Of a stretch of DNA of 64,000 bases, positions 26,571-35,124 are shown piece by piece; positions within the stretch are counted from its first letter, which is position 1, and each line of letters opens with the position of its first letter. Source of the stretch: Natrinema salifodinae (GTDB lineage Archaea; Halobacteriota; Halobacteria; Halobacteriales; Natrialbaceae); assembly GCF_900110455.1 (NCBI RefSeq), contig NZ_FOIS01000001.1:310001-374000 (forward strand). The letters are read 5' to 3'. The notes under the pieces are model-generated. The model made no database searches, had not been told where the DNA came from, and saw nothing but the letters and a program-made list of their open reading frames with translations. The translations under genes were made by a program, and so were the position numbers.

Positions 26571-26965
26571 TACCGCACTATATTTCCAGTGGTAACTAAT
26601 ACTTTCGGCTCGAACCGGAGTGTTAGTAATAGTAATAGGCATCGGTATTATTAAGTGGGATGGGAACGAACGAATAGGTGGGTGGACGGGTCGAGTACTC
26701 CCTGACGGTATCCCCTGACCGTACCACGCGGATGCGCCCGGATCGGAATCGTCGCTGTCCGTCCGGGCGCGGTTACCACTCCCGAACTCGTGCCCGTCCC
26801 TCCCCTTCCCCCCTTTCCCCCTTTCCCAGTACCGTCCCTTCTCTCACCCGTTGACCGGTATCGGCCCTCCGTTACAGTCATAGCCATTAGAGGCGAGTCG
26901 TCGGCCGAGACTCGATCCATGACGGGGTCGAGAGTTACCGCCGGCCCGCTCGATTCGCCAATGTG
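26556..26965. other. Intergenic region with hairpin and C-rich tract
   Basis: 410 bases between the winged-helix gene and otsB; I see no gene. It has an AT-rich half (about 26575-26660), a hairpin with 9-base arms GCGCCCGGA/TCCGGGCGC at 26734-26742 and 26762-26770, and a C-rich tract at 26793-26827 whose minus strand carries six G-runs. The latter two lie downstream of otsB on its transcribed strand. Confidence 0.5.
26793..26827 (-). repeat. G-quadruplex-type G-run tract
   Basis: The minus strand has six G-runs of 3, 5, 6, 4, 3 and 3 separated by AAA, AAA, AA, A and AC. This fits a strict G-quadruplex consensus (four runs of three or more G, loops of one to seven). It follows the otsB stop by about 140 bases on the otsB sense strand. 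Confidence 0.65.
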
Positions 26966-27817
26966 CTACTGCGCTTCGACGGGCGGTGCGGCAGGCGATC
27001 CGGTTCGATCGACCAGATCGGCGCCGGTCGAGCCAAGCCAGGCGAGGAAGTCGGCGACCTCGGTCGGCGAGTCGACGCGACAGGAAGCGCTCGACGGCTC
27101 GTCGTCGTCCCCGACGCGGATCCCGATTCCGTCGGGTTCGACGGCTCGGAACGCCGATTCGTCGGTGACGTCGTCGCCGATGTAGACCGGGACCGTCTCG
27201 GAAGGCTCGTCGGCTGCGATCAACTCGACGGCGTTGCCCTTGCCCCACGGGATGTCCGGCCCGATTTCGAGGATCCGTTTGCCGGGCGAGAGTTCGAGGT
27301 CGTCGCCGCCGAACCGCTCGACGACGGTGTTCGTGATGCGGCGGACGATCGGCTCGGCGGCGTCCGGGACGGATCTGTAGTGAACCGTTCCGGTCAGGCG
27401 CTTGTTCTCGACCCGACAGTTCGGAACGGACGCGAGCGCGGTCTCGAGGATCGAACAGATCCGCTCGATCCGGATCGCGCGCTTGCGCGCCACCGGGTGG
27501 ACGGCGATCGATCCCTCGCGGGCGAGTTCGAGTCCGTGGTTGCCGGCGTAGATCGACGGGCCGTCGACGCGCGCGCGGACGTCTCGCAAAGCGCGTCCGC
27601 TGACGACCGCTGTCGTCACCGCCGGCGTCGCGGCGAGCGCGGCCAGGGCCTCCCGGTTTCGCTCCGTTGGGGCCGCAGCGTCGGGATCCTCGACGATCGG
27701 CGCCAGCGTGCCGTCGAAATCGAGACAGACGAGTAACTCGGCGGCCCCGTCGAGTCGCCCGCGGAGCGTCGGCAGCCGCTCGTCGAGCGGTCGCGGAGGT
27801 GACTCGGTTCGCGACAC
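26966..27817 (-). CDS. otsB: Trehalose-6-phosphate phosphatase
   Basis: 283 residues from GTG 27817, two bases behind the otsA stop. It removes phosphate from trehalose 6-phosphate. HAD-family motif I is LDFDGTLAPI (near residues 28-37), with the nucleophile Asp in DFDG; motif II is in VVSGRALRDV and the Mg-binding motif IV GDDVTDE is near 227-233. The conserved GNHGLE segment is present. The family is usually 230-300 residues. The coupling with otsA makes a two-step trehalose pathway, an osmolyte or desiccation protectant in halophiles. Confidence 0.93.
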   Translation of the reverse strand: MSRTESPPRPLDERLPTLRGRLDGAAELLVCLDFDGTLAPIVEDPDAAAPTERNREALAALAATPAVTTAVVSGRALRDVRARVDGPSIYAGNHGLELAREGSIAVHPVARKRAIRIERICSILETALASVPNCRVENKRLTGTVHYRSVPDAAEPIVRRITNTVVERFGGDDLELSPGKRILEIGPDIPWGKGNAVELIAADEPSETVPVYIGDDVTDESAFRAVEPDGIGIRVGDDDEPSSASCRVDSPTEVADFLAWLGSTGADLVDRTGSPAAPPVEAQ

Positions 27818-27819
27818 GG

Positions 27820-29454
27820 CTACACCGACGGGGTCGGTTCCGTCGAGTCGGAATCGGTCCGTCGGCGCTTCCGGCCGGGATCGCCGTGCACGCGGCGGAT
27901 CCAGTCGAACTGCGTGGACATCCACGACTCGATGTCCCCGTTGAAGACGCGCTGGCGGAGCGTGTTCATCCGGCGGCGGCGCTCGTGGGGCGGCATCGAG
28001 AGCGCGTGCTCGAGCTGGACCGCGAACCCGTCGGTGTCCGTCGGGTCGATCGTCAGCGCGTGCGACCCGAGTCGTTCGTGGGCGCCGGTCCGGTCGCTCA
28101 GCACCAACGTTCCGTCGCCGTCGACGCTCGCGGCGACGTACTCCTGGGCGACCAGGTTCATCCCGTCGACCAGCGGACTCACGACCATCACGTCCGCGCG
28201 GCGGTAGAGCGCACAGAGAGCCTCGTTGGGCAACACGTCTTCGGTGTAAACGATCGGCTGCCAGGCGTCGGTCTCGAAGCGGCGGTTGATCCGCTGGACC
28301 TCGCTGCGGACGAGTTCGCCGTGTCGCTCGTAGGTCTCGATGTTCGTCCTGGAGGGCGTCGCCTTCTGGACGAAGGTAAACTCGCCGCGCCAGTCCGGGT
28401 TCCACTCGAAGAATCGTTCGATCGCCGCCAGGCGCTCCGGAATCCCTTTCGTGTAGTCGAGCCGATCGAGACCAAGCCCGATCGCGGTGTCCTGCGGAAT
28501 GTCGTACTCCTCGAACAGCGACGAGACCTGCTCGAAGTCGGCCGACCGGGCGACCCGGTCGTACGAATCGGCGTCGACGCCCATCGATGTCGCGACGACG
28601 CGGGTCGTCCCCCCGTCGTAGCTGACGGTTCGTTGTGCCCGGTCGACGGTGGCACCGGGGAGGAACCGGTCGACGCAGTCGAGGAACCGATCGGCGTACC
28701 GCTCGACGTGGAAGCTGAGCAGGTCGTTGCCGAGCAGGCCTTCGAGGAGATGGCCGCCCGCGGGACAGTGCTGGTAGGTCGTCGGCGACGGCCACGGAAT
28801 GTGCCAGAAGTGGGCGATCGTCGCGCCAGGCGGCACCGACTCACGGATCATTCGCGGCGCGAGCGCAAGGTGGTAGTCCTGCAGCCAGATCACGGAGTCG
28901 TCGGTGGCGTGGTCGGCGACCGCGTCGGTGAACTGCTCGTTGACCGTCCGATACCACTCGAAGTCGTTCGAACGGTCCTCGATCAGGTCCGGGAAGTCGT
29001 GACAGAGCGGCCAGAGCACGCGGTTGCTGAAGCCGTAGTAGTAGGAATCGACCGCCTCTTCGGAGAGTTCGAGCCGACGGAGCGTGTACTCCTCGTCCTC
29101 GGGCGGGACGGCGACGCAATTGCGCTCGTCCGTGACGTCGAAGTCCGCGTCACCGTCGCCCCAGGCGATCCAGGTGCCGCTGGTTTCCTGCATCACGGGA
29201 TCGAGACCGGCGGTCAGGCCGCCGGTCGGTTCGTCGACGGAAATCGACGTGTCGGAAGCCGTCTCCGCGTCTGCGTCCGTCGGTGGCTCGTCTTCGTACG
29301 CATGACGATACGGTTCCCGGTTCGAGACGACGATCAGCGAACCGGGGCAGTCGGGGCCGTCGGACGCGGCCGCCTCGTCCGTTCGGCCGCGCCCGTCGCC
29401 TCGTTGCTGTCGGTTACGTACAGTCGTCGACGACAACCGCTCGGTGTCTCGCAT
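27820..29454 (-). CDS. otsA: Trehalose-6-phosphate synthase
   Basis: 544 residues from ATG 29454; a GTG five codons earlier is less favoured. The GT20 glycosyltransferase transfers glucose from UDP-glucose to glucose 6-phosphate. Family blocks are visible: LIVVSNREPY, PTGGLTAGLDPV, SVIWLQDYHLALAPRMIRE, AHFWHIPWP, GLDRLDYTKGIPERL and LVDGMNLVAQEYVA. About 40 Asp/Arg-rich residues precede the core and about 20 basic residues follow it. otsA-otsB lie tail to tail in one operon, with otsA first. The upstream AT-rich region 29455-29660 holds an ATATTAG box. Confidence 0.94.
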   Translation of the reverse strand: MRDTERLSSTTVRNRQQRGDGRGRTDEAAASDGPDCPGSLIVVSNREPYRHAYEDEPPTDADAETASDTSISVDEPTGGLTAGLDPVMQETSGTWIAWGDGDADFDVTDERNCVAVPPEDEEYTLRRLELSEEAVDSYYYGFSNRVLWPLCHDFPDLIEDRSNDFEWYRTVNEQFTDAVADHATDDSVIWLQDYHLALAPRMIRESVPPGATIAHFWHIPWPSPTTYQHCPAGGHLLEGLLGNDLLSFHVERYADRFLDCVDRFLPGATVDRAQRTVSYDGGTTRVVATSMGVDADSYDRVARSADFEQVSSLFEEYDIPQDTAIGLGLDRLDYTKGIPERLAAIERFFEWNPDWRGEFTFVQKATPSRTNIETYERHGELVRSEVQRINRRFETDAWQPIVYTEDVLPNEALCALYRRADVMVVSPLVDGMNLVAQEYVAASVDGDGTLVLSDRTGAHERLGSHALTIDPTDTDGFAVQLEHALSMPPHERRRRMNTLRQRVFNGDIESWMSTQFDWIRRVHGDPGRKRRRTDSDSTEPTPSV

Positions 29455-29711
29455 TCGCTGAAATACCACAGTGCCCCGACGGGTTGCTTCGCGGCCTGCG
29501 AACGCCGGGGCTCTAATATGTTTCCAGTAGCAATCACGAGATCCAAAGTATTTGGAGGCTGTGACTGTCCAGCTGCCCGGAACGCGATGGCTGCGCGTAA
29601 TAGCGGACTACGCGAGACCGCGGTGCCGACGATCGGAGGAGCTACTGACCGGACGGGGCGGTGTCGTCGCCGCAACCAAACGTTGATTTCTCGCTCGCAC
29701 GAACGGTCGCC

Positions 29712-30899
29712 ATGGACTCCCCGTTCGAGCAGCGGATCGCAGCCTGTCGGCGACGGCTCGCGGCGACCGGGGCCGACCTGGTCGTCTGTTTCCCGAGCCC
29801 GAACCTCACCTATCTGACCGGGTTCGAGGAGTCGCCGTCGGAACGGCACCTGTTGCTGTTCGTTCCCGAAACCGGCGAGCCGGCCCTCGTCGCGCCGGCG
29901 ATGTACGAGGCACAGCTGTCCGAACTGCCGATCACGGGCCTGCGACGACGCTACTGGACCGACGCGGAGGACCCGCTCGCCCTCGTCGCCGAGGTAATAG
30001 ACGACTATCCGCTCGGAACGGATGCGGACGCGGACGGAGACGGGTCGGCGACCGTCCTCGTCGACGACCGCATGTGGGCGACGTTCACCCACGACCTCCG
30101 TGAGGTGCTGTCGGCCGCCGTCGACGTCGACCTCGAGTTCGGCCTGGCGAGCGCCGTCCTCGAGCCGCTGCGGATCCGCAAGGACGAGGTTGAACTCGAG
30201 ACGCTCCGGCGGGCCGCTGACGTCGCCGACCGAGTGGCGCTCGAAATCCGCGAGCGCGGCGACGACCTGATCGGCACGACCGAAGCCGAACTCGCGAGCG
30301 AGATCGATCGGCTGCTCGCCGCGGCGGGCGGCGAGGAACCGGCCTTCGAGACGATCGTCGCCGCCGGGCCCAACGGCGCCAGGCCCCACCACCACAGTGG
30401 GTCGCGAGAGATTCGGGCCGGCGACCCGATCGTCCTCGACTTCGGTGCCTTCGTTTCGGCCGATGTGGGGGCCGCGGCCGGAACCGCCAGGTACCCGGGC
30501 GATCAGACCCGGACGATCGTCGTCGGCGAACCGCCGGCCGGGTACGAGCGCGTTCACGAAATCGTACGAGAGGCCCAGCAGGCCGCGGTCGACGCCGTCG
30601 AGCCTGGCGCGACGGCCGGCGAAATCGATCGCGCCGCCAGGTCGGTCATCGAGGACGCCGGCTACGGCGACGCCTTCGTCCACCGGACCGGCCACGGCGT
30701 CGGCCTCGAGGTCCACGAGCCGCCGTACATCGCGGACGGCAACGACCGCAAGCTCGAGCCAGGCATGGTCTTCAGCGTCGAGCCGGGAATGTATCTGGAG
30801 GGCGAGTTCGGCGTCCGGATCGAGGACCTGGTCGTTGTAACTGAAGACGAGGCCGAACGGCTGAACGACACGCCACGGGGCTGGGAGACCGGCGGCTGA
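29712..30899 (+). CDS. Xaa-Pro aminopeptidase-type peptidase (M24 family)
   Basis: 395 residues from ATG 29712. Creatinase-like N-terminal domain (about 1-150) followed by the pita-bread metallopeptidase domain. Metal ligands can be picked out: Asp in VLDFGA, Asp in [15 protein letters not shown], His in [15 protein letters not shown], Glu in [12 protein letters not shown] and the last Glu in [16 protein letters not shown]. It probably cleaves X-Pro peptides in the cytosol. Divergent from otsA with an AT-rich upstream region. Confidence 0.9.
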   Translation: MDSPFEQRIAACRRRLAATGADLVVCFPSPNLTYLTGFEESPSERHLLLFVPETGEPALVAPAMYEAQLSELPITGLRRRYWTDAEDPLALVAEVIDDYPLGTDADADGDGSATVLVDDRMWATFTHDLREVLSAAVDVDLEFGLASAVLEPLRIRKDEVELETLRRAADVADRVALEIRERGDDLIGTTEAELASEIDRLLAAAGGEEPAFETIVAAGPNGARPHHHSGSREIRAGDPIVLDFGAFVSADVGAAAGTARYPGDQTRTIVVGEPPAGYERVHEIVREAQQAAVDAVEPGATAGEIDRAARSVIEDAGYGDAFVHRTGHGVGLEVHEPPYIADGNDRKLEPGMVFSVEPGMYLEGEFGVRIEDLVVVTEDEAERLNDTPRGWETGG

Positions 30900-30952
30900 T
30901 TCGGGACGAACTCGATTCGAACGGAGACGGATCGAGAGACCTGACTCCGAAG

Positions 30953-30972
30953 ACACCGGGTTTCCGGTGAAA
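30953..30972 (-). repeat. ORB-like element behind orc1
   Basis: ACACCGGGTTTCCGGTGAAA, i.e. on the minus strand TTTCACCGGAAACCCGGTGT, identical to the best copies of the main origin cluster. It lies between the M24 peptidase stop and the orc1 stop, about 1.4 kb from the nearest cluster element. Confidence 0.8.
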
Positions 30973-31089
30973 TGTCGGAGGATTGCCGACTGAGGTGTCC
31001 GATCTGACAGGTCAGTCGGATCGCGGAAACGCGGTTCAGAACGCTCCGAGTACTGGTATTGCCGGTTGACGGCGCTCTGGTGACCGGAC

Positions 31090-31159
31090 GGATCACCGTT
31101 CCCAGTTATGGATCACCGTTCACAGTCACGGATCGCCGCGCCTGGTCACGGCTCACCGG
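31090..31159. repeat. Degenerate 20-bp tandem repeat at the orc1 3' end
   Basis: Units GGATCACCGTTCCCAGTTAT (31090), GGATCACCGTTCACAGTCAC (31110) and GGATCGCCGCGCCTGGTCAC (31130), with a partial GGCTCACCGG at 31150. The last unit covers the orc1 stop codon (31146-31148). Confidence 0.65.
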
Positions 31160-32351
31160 TTTCGACCAGGACCTTCCGCACTACTTCAGGGTCCTCCAGT
31201 AACTGGTGTTCGGTGTAGCTGCCCTCCGCGCTGCCGCCGCTCCGGCGGGTCTGCTCTAAGATGTCGAGGAAGGCGTGTTCCTTCAGGAGATCGCGAACCC
31301 GTCGCAGCGAGAGCGGGTCGGAACTCTCCTGGCGACAGATCTCCTCGTAGACATCGTAGATTCTGGTCGTCCGGAACCCGTCCTCGTCGGGCGTGTTGAG
31401 CGAGAGCACCGCAAGCGCCTGAAGGACGTACCGTGAGTGGGGCGTCGAACCGCGGATGAGCTCCCGGAAGCGATCAGTCTCGGCCCGCTCGCGGGCCTGG
31501 ACGACGAACTCCTCGCGGACGGTCTCGCTGCCCTTCGACTGGGCGATCTCGCCGGCGTACCGGAGGATGTCGATCGCCTTCCGCGCGTCGCCGTGTTCGC
31601 GTGCGGCCAGGGCGGCGGCGCGGGGGATCACCGACGGCTCGAGAACGCCGTCCTTGAACGCGTCGCTGCGGGCCTCCATGATGTCCCGCAGTTGGGTCGC
31701 GTTGTATGGCGGGAAGACGAACTCGCGCTCGCAGAGGCTGGACTTGACGCGCTCGTCCAGTCGGTCCTTGTACTTGATCTTGTTACTGATTCCGATGACA
31801 CCGATTTTACACGATTCGAGCTTGCCAGCCTCGCCCGCGCGCGAGAGTTGCATGAGGATGTCGTCGTCGTCGAGCTTGTCGACCTCGTCTAAGATGACGA
31901 GCACGACGTCGTACTGGGAGTCGAGCACCGTCCAGAGGCGCTTGTAGTACGTCGAGGTGCTGAGCCCCTTGTCGGGAATCTTCACGTCGGTCATCGCCGG
32001 CTCGTTTAACGTGTGGGCGATCGTCTGGACGGCCTGGGTCTCCGTGTTGTCCTGCGCGCAGTCGACGTAGGCAAAGGCCGAGGTGATGCCCTCGTCTTCC
32101 GCGACGCGAACGAGCCGCTCGGAGATGTACTTCGCACAGAGGGACTTGCCCGTCCCCGTCTTGCCGTAGATGAGGAGATTGCTCGGACTCTGTCCGAAGA
32201 TTGCGGGGTTGACCGCGTTCGCGAGTTCGGAGATTTCGTCGTCCCGGCCGACGATCCGACCCTCCTCGGGGAGGTGATTGATCTCGAGTAGCTCCTTGTT
32301 CTCGAAGATCGGATCGTCGCGAGTGAACAGGTCGTCGCCGGAACTCGACAT
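31146..32351 (-). CDS. orc1: Orc1/Cdc6 replication initiator
   Basis: 401 residues from ATG 32351. An AAA+ ATPase of the archaeal Orc1/Cdc6 family: Walker A IYGKTGTGKSLCAKY (61-75), Walker B VLVILDEVDKLDDD near 149-162, sensor 1 in VIGISNKIKYKDRLDERVKSS, sensor 2 Arg near ARKAIDILRYAGEIA, and a C-terminal winged helix (about 300-390) that reads ORB DNA. Its start codon lies 8 bases from the first ORB element and the cluster fills the upstream 1 kb, the usual pairing of an initiator with its own origin. Autoregulation through the elements at 32359 and 32553 is likely (inference). Convergent with the M24 gene. Confidence 0.95.
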   Translation of the reverse strand: MSSSGDDLFTRDDPIFENKELLEINHLPEEGRIVGRDDEISELANAVNPAIFGQSPSNLLIYGKTGTGKSLCAKYISERLVRVAEDEGITSAFAYVDCAQDNTETQAVQTIAHTLNEPAMTDVKIPDKGLSTSTYYKRLWTVLDSQYDVVLVILDEVDKLDDDDILMQLSRAGEAGKLESCKIGVIGISNKIKYKDRLDERVKSSLCEREFVFPPYNATQLRDIMEARSDAFKDGVLEPSVIPRAAALAAREHGDARKAIDILRYAGEIAQSKGSETVREEFVVQARERAETDRFRELIRGSTPHSRYVLQALAVLSLNTPDEDGFRTTRIYDVYEEICRQESSDPLSLRRVRDLLKEHAFLDILEQTRRSGGSAEGSYTEHQLLEDPEVVRKVLVETGEP

Positions 32352-32358
32352 GAATGGA

Positions 32359-32378
32359 ACACCGTGTTTCCGGTGAAA
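32359..32378 (-). repeat. ORB 1
   Basis: Minus strand TTTCACCGGAAACACGGTGT, eight bases from the orc1 ATG; may also overlap the orc1 promoter. Confidence 0.85.
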
Positions 32379-32552
32379 TAGCCTTTCCGTTTGGCGTCGC
32401 AGCCGCGTGCGTCGAACCGAGACACCGTCTCGCGGCCGTCAACTGCCGATTCGACGGCGTAGTTCAACTCGAACGGACCGCCTGGTCGGGAGAGCGAGTC
32501 GAGAAGCGGCCACGGAGACAGACGTTCACAAATATACACGACCACAGACACA

Positions 32553-32572
32553 CACCGCATTTCCGGTGAAAG
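32553..32572 (-). repeat. ORB 2
   Basis: Minus strand TTTCACCGGAAATGCGGTGT, two changes in the central spacer from the commonest form. Confidence 0.8.
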
Positions 32573-32614
32573 GCGGGGAACAGTGGGGGAACGTCCAGTT
32601 GAAATGGCGGTTCG

Positions 32615-32634
32615 ATTCACCGGAAACCCGGTGT
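32615..32634 (+). repeat. ORB 3
   Basis: ATTCACCGGAAACCCGGTGT followed by GGGG, the G-string typical of haloarchaeal ORBs. Confidence 0.85.
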
Positions 32635-32764
32635 GGGGACAGTAGCAGAACAGAGCGTCACGAACAGAATTCGGCTCGCGAGACGTTGTGGCCCGTCTGG
32701 TCGACCGGTACTCGGTCTCGACTCCCGTCGAGACTTAGAACCTCGATTTACCCAATGGACTGTA

Positions 32765-32812
32765 CTCACATTTACTACTAATATATTCCTATAGAGATGA
32801 AGTATGTGGAGT
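32765..32812. other. Likely DNA unwinding element
   Basis: AT-rich stretch between ORB 3 and ORB 4, with ACTACTAATATATTCCTATA in its middle, contrasting with GC-rich flanks. Confidence 0.65.
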
Positions 32813-32895
32813 GTCGCCATGGTCGATTCGAGCGGGTGCCGGTCGATCGAGTGTGCTCCCGTCATCCTTCCCGATCAGGAGTTGGTCTTTCGAAA

Positions 32896-32915
32896 CTTCA
32901 CCGGAAATCCGGTGT
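32896..32915 (+). repeat. ORB 4
   Basis: CTTCACCGGAAATCCGGTGT, first element right of the AT stretch. Confidence 0.85.
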
Positions 32916-32958
32916 GTGGCTCGGTAGTTCGACCGCTCCTTTTCCGCGATCTGTCCTC

Positions 32959-32978
32959 TTTCACCGGAAACCCGGTGT
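32959..32978 (+). repeat. ORB 5
   Basis: TTTCACCGGAAACCCGGTGT followed by GGG; the consensus form, as at 33317 and 30953. Confidence 0.88.
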
Positions 32979-33076
32979 GGGTGTTCTCGAATCCCACACC
33001 GAACCGTAGTTCGACGGCCGATCACATCCCCGATCGGTACGCTACCGGCCGCCGGCTGGTCGGAATCGTCCGTGTC

Positions 33077-33096
33077 GTTCACCGGAAACACGGTGT
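33077..33096 (+). repeat. ORB 6
   Basis: GTTCACCGGAAACACGGTGT, same spacer as ORB 1. Confidence 0.85.
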
Positions 33097-33170
33097 GTCT
33101 GCACGTCGTCCCTCGCTGAGCCCGATCCGTGACGAATATCCCCTGTCGAGTTCTCCGATCGCCATTCGCG

Positions 33171-33190
33171 ATACACTGGAAATTCGGTGT
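33171..33190 (+). repeat. ORB 7 (degenerate)
   Basis: ATACACTGGAAATTCGGTGT; differs from the consensus at several positions, so binding may be weaker. Confidence 0.6.
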
Positions 33191-33230
33191 TTGCGGGCGG
33201 AATTCTTTCGGTGGTCTCGGTCGTCGCATC

Positions 33231-33250
33231 GTTCACCGGAAACGTGGTGT
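33231..33250 (+). repeat. ORB 8
   Basis: GTTCACCGGAAACGTGGTGT; two spacer or arm changes. Confidence 0.8.
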
Positions 33251-33316
33251 GTCCGCCGGCGGTTCCCGCACAACCGTTCTCCGACGCGCGATATCCGAGG
33301 AATCCCATCGATCGGA

Positions 33317-33336
33317 TTTCACCGGAAACCCGGTGT
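33317..33336 (+). repeat. ORB 9
   Basis: TTTCACCGGAAACCCGGTGT followed by GG; rightmost element of the cluster. Confidence 0.88.
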
Positions 33337-33486
33337 GGCTCCGTCGCACCCGGTCGGTCCGTCGCTCGTCGGCCCGCCTGGCGACGAGAGTGGCGACCGT
33401 GACCGGAGTAGTGAGCAAGAATGGGCGATGGAGAACCGCTCTCGGGTGGCATCTGGGCGACCCTCGAGATCACGGTTGCTCCCAAC

Positions 33487-33663
33487 TCAGTAGTAGTAGA
33501 GTTCGAGTTCGTGTCCGCAGTTCCGGCACTCGGTTTCCGTGCCAAGGAGACGGTTCGAATCGCTCTCGGCGTGGATTCCGGGGCCCGGCGGGACGGAGGC
33601 GTCGATCGTTGCGTCGCACTCGGGACAGCCGATGTCCATATCTGCCTGACCTGTACGAGACAT
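33487..33663 (-). CDS. Small two-CxxC zinc-ribbon protein beside the origin
   Basis: 58 residues from ATG 33663 (or 50 from the ATG at 33639) to TGA at 33487. Two knuckles are visible: CPEC (residues 13-16) and CRNC (residues 46-49), about 30 residues apart, enough for one four-Cys zinc ribbon; the tail is HELELYYY. The middle is GPGIHAESDSNRLLGTE. This is a common haloarchaeal small-protein design of unknown role. Its position directly beside the ORB cluster could be chance or could mean a link to replication or to transcription near the origin. Confidence 0.7.
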   Translation of the reverse strand: MSRTGQADMDIGCPECDATIDASVPPGPGIHAESDSNRLLGTETECRNCGHELELYYY

Positions 33664-33960
33664 ACACCCTGCGTAGTTGATGATCCCCGATAGTTATCGG
33701 AGGCGTACGAGAACGGTTGCAGCCGGTTTCGATCGTTCGATCTGTACAGAACGGAATTTACACGCTCTCTAACCGGCTGTGTAGCGCCGTGTATCGGTCG
33801 CTCGCCGACGGCCGACCGGAAAGGTTCGATTTTTGAACTGGACGACCCCGGCGCGTGTCGGGTGTTCGACACGCCGTTCAGCTCGGTCGGTTGCTATCCC
33901 TCGCCTGGCGCGGGAGCCGATATGGAACGTATCCGGTGTGACAAGTCGCAGTGTGACGAA

Positions 33961-35124
33961 TCAGACCGCGTACGTGACCTCGTCGAACTCGAAGAACGCC
34001 GTCTCGTAGCCGTCGTGCCGGGAGACCTGCGGCGGGGAATCGACGGTGACCGTCACGCGGTCGTCGTCCGCGAGGTCCTCAACGACGAGTCCGTAGTGGT
34101 GGCCGAACTCGCCGTCGAGCGTCTCCGCGAGCGTTTCCTCTCGGACGATCGAGCCGTCGCGCTCGACGGTGGCGGACAGGGACGTAAACGGGAGGATGAT
34201 CTCGTTGTAGGGCGTTCTGGGACAGACCGCCAGGTACGACCCGTCGGTATCGGCGTCGGTAAACCGATTCGCGTCCGCGACGAACGTCGCGAATTTCGCG
34301 TCGCCGCTGCGGTCGGTGCCGAGGTGTTCGCCGGGGAGGTCCTCGATCGCGGGCTCTCGTCCCATCGGCCGCTGCCCGTGCTCGTCGCCATGTCCGTCAC
34401 CGCCGTGTCCGGAGCCGTTGTCGTGACCGCCGTCGCCGCCGTCGCCGTGTTCCATCAGCGGGAGCGCATCGCGGCTGCCCCGCCGCTCCTTGTCGATCGT
34501 TTCGAACGAGAGGTCGTGGACGGCCGATCGCTCGTACTCGAAGTCGACCTCGAGCGTTCCCATCGACTCCAGGCGTCCCTCGAACGCGCCGGTCCGGTCG
34601 ACCCGCGAGACGGGGCCGACCTGCACGCGGGCCGTGTACTCGCCCTCGCCGGGGAGGCGGACGTTGTCGCCGTAGTGAAAGCCCATCCGCTGGGAGAGCA
34701 TCGGCCACGGCGAGGAGATACCGGTGTCGACCATCGATCCGTCCTGTAGAATATCGAGGCGCATGTCCACCGGAAGGACGGTGTGGGTCTCCCGGTCCCA
34801 GACGGTGAGCATGAGGTGGAGGCTGTCGTCGGCGTCGACCTCGACGAGTTCCTTGCCCTCGTCGACGGCTTCCACGATCCAGAACCGGTGAGGGAACGTG
34901 TACGAGAGCGCGACGCCGTAGTCGCCGTCGGTCGCCGTGCCGTAGGTCCCCATCTCCTCGCGGGAGGCCGGGAGGTAGACGGCGTCGGGGCGGTTCTCAA
35001 CGAGCGGCGGGTTCGCCCAGGCCGATTCTTCTTCGAAGCCGAGTCGCTCGAGACAGCCGGCGGTGCCGACCGTTCCGGCGGCTCCGACTGCGGCCGTGCC
35101 ACGGAGGAAACCCCGGCGATTCAT
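33961..35124 (-). CDS. Tat lipoprotein with His-rich stretch (DUF7350, iron-transport P19/Tp34-like)
   Basis: 387 residues from ATG 35124. The signal NRRGFLRGTAAVGAAGTVGT has a twin-arginine motif and ends in the lipobox TAGC with Cys24, so it is anchored outside the membrane. Residues ~45-215 form a beta-sandwich resembling P19/Tp34-type iron-binding proteins (DYGVALSYTFPHRFWIVE; THTVLPVDMRLDI). A His/Gly/Asp stretch, HGDGGDGGHDNGSGHGGDG near 235-253, looks like a metal buffer. A second beta domain (about 285-380) follows. It is divergent from sco-tlpA-ccdA. I infer a metal-binding surface protein of a copper or iron handling locus. Confidence 0.8.
   Translation of the reverse strand: MNRRGFLRGTAAVGAAGTVGTAGCLERLGFEEESAWANPPLVENRPDAVYLPASREEMGTYGTATDGDYGVALSYTFPHRFWIVEAVDEGKELVEVDADDSLHLMLTVWDRETHTVLPVDMRLDILQDGSMVDTGISSPWPMLSQRMGFHYGDNVRLPGEGEYTARVQVGPVSRVDRTGAFEGRLESMGTLEVDFEYERSAVHDLSFETIDKERRGSRDALPLMEHGDGGDGGHDNGSGHGGDGHGDEHGQRPMGREPAIEDLPGEHLGTDRSGDAKFATFVADANRFTDADTDGSYLAVCPRTPYNEIILPFTSLSATVERDGSIVREETLAETLDGEFGHHYGLVVEDLADDDRVTVTVDSPPQVSRHDGYETAFFEFDEVTYAV

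Larger units (their letters stand above)
32352..33486. other. Replication origin (oriC1-type)
   Basis: A gene-free 1.1-kb region before orc1 with nine ORB elements and an AT-rich stretch (32765-32812) as the likely unwinding site. Left of the AT stretch lie two minus-oriented ORBs (32359, 32553) and one plus-oriented (32615); right of it lie six plus-oriented (32896, 32959, 33077, 33171, 33231, 33317). Initiator-facing inverted ORBs around an AT-rich element is the arrangement known from active haloarchaeal origins. The open frames crossing the region are repeats read in different frames and are not coding. Confidence 0.88.

Noticed and set aside
26651-26920. 89-codon frame on the minus strand across the C-rich tract
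   Set aside because: Gly/Lys/Thr-rich product of the homopurine tract; no start signal or homology seen.
32352-33486. CRISPR array in the repeat region
   Set aside because: The repeats are 20-base imperfect palindromes in both orientations with irregular spacing (from about 40 to more than 250 bases) and next to orc1; this is an ORB cluster, not a CRISPR.
32789-33872. Long overlapping open frames across the origin region on both strands
   Set aside because: They arise from repeated GC-rich ORB elements read in several frames; none has a balanced protein composition or a family motif, and they overlap each other and the promoter region of orc1.
34765-34784. ORB-like GTCCACCGGAAGGACGGTGT
   Set aside because: It lies in the coding sequence of the His-rich lipoprotein, differs from the ORB consensus at several positions including the core GGAAAC, and stands alone.
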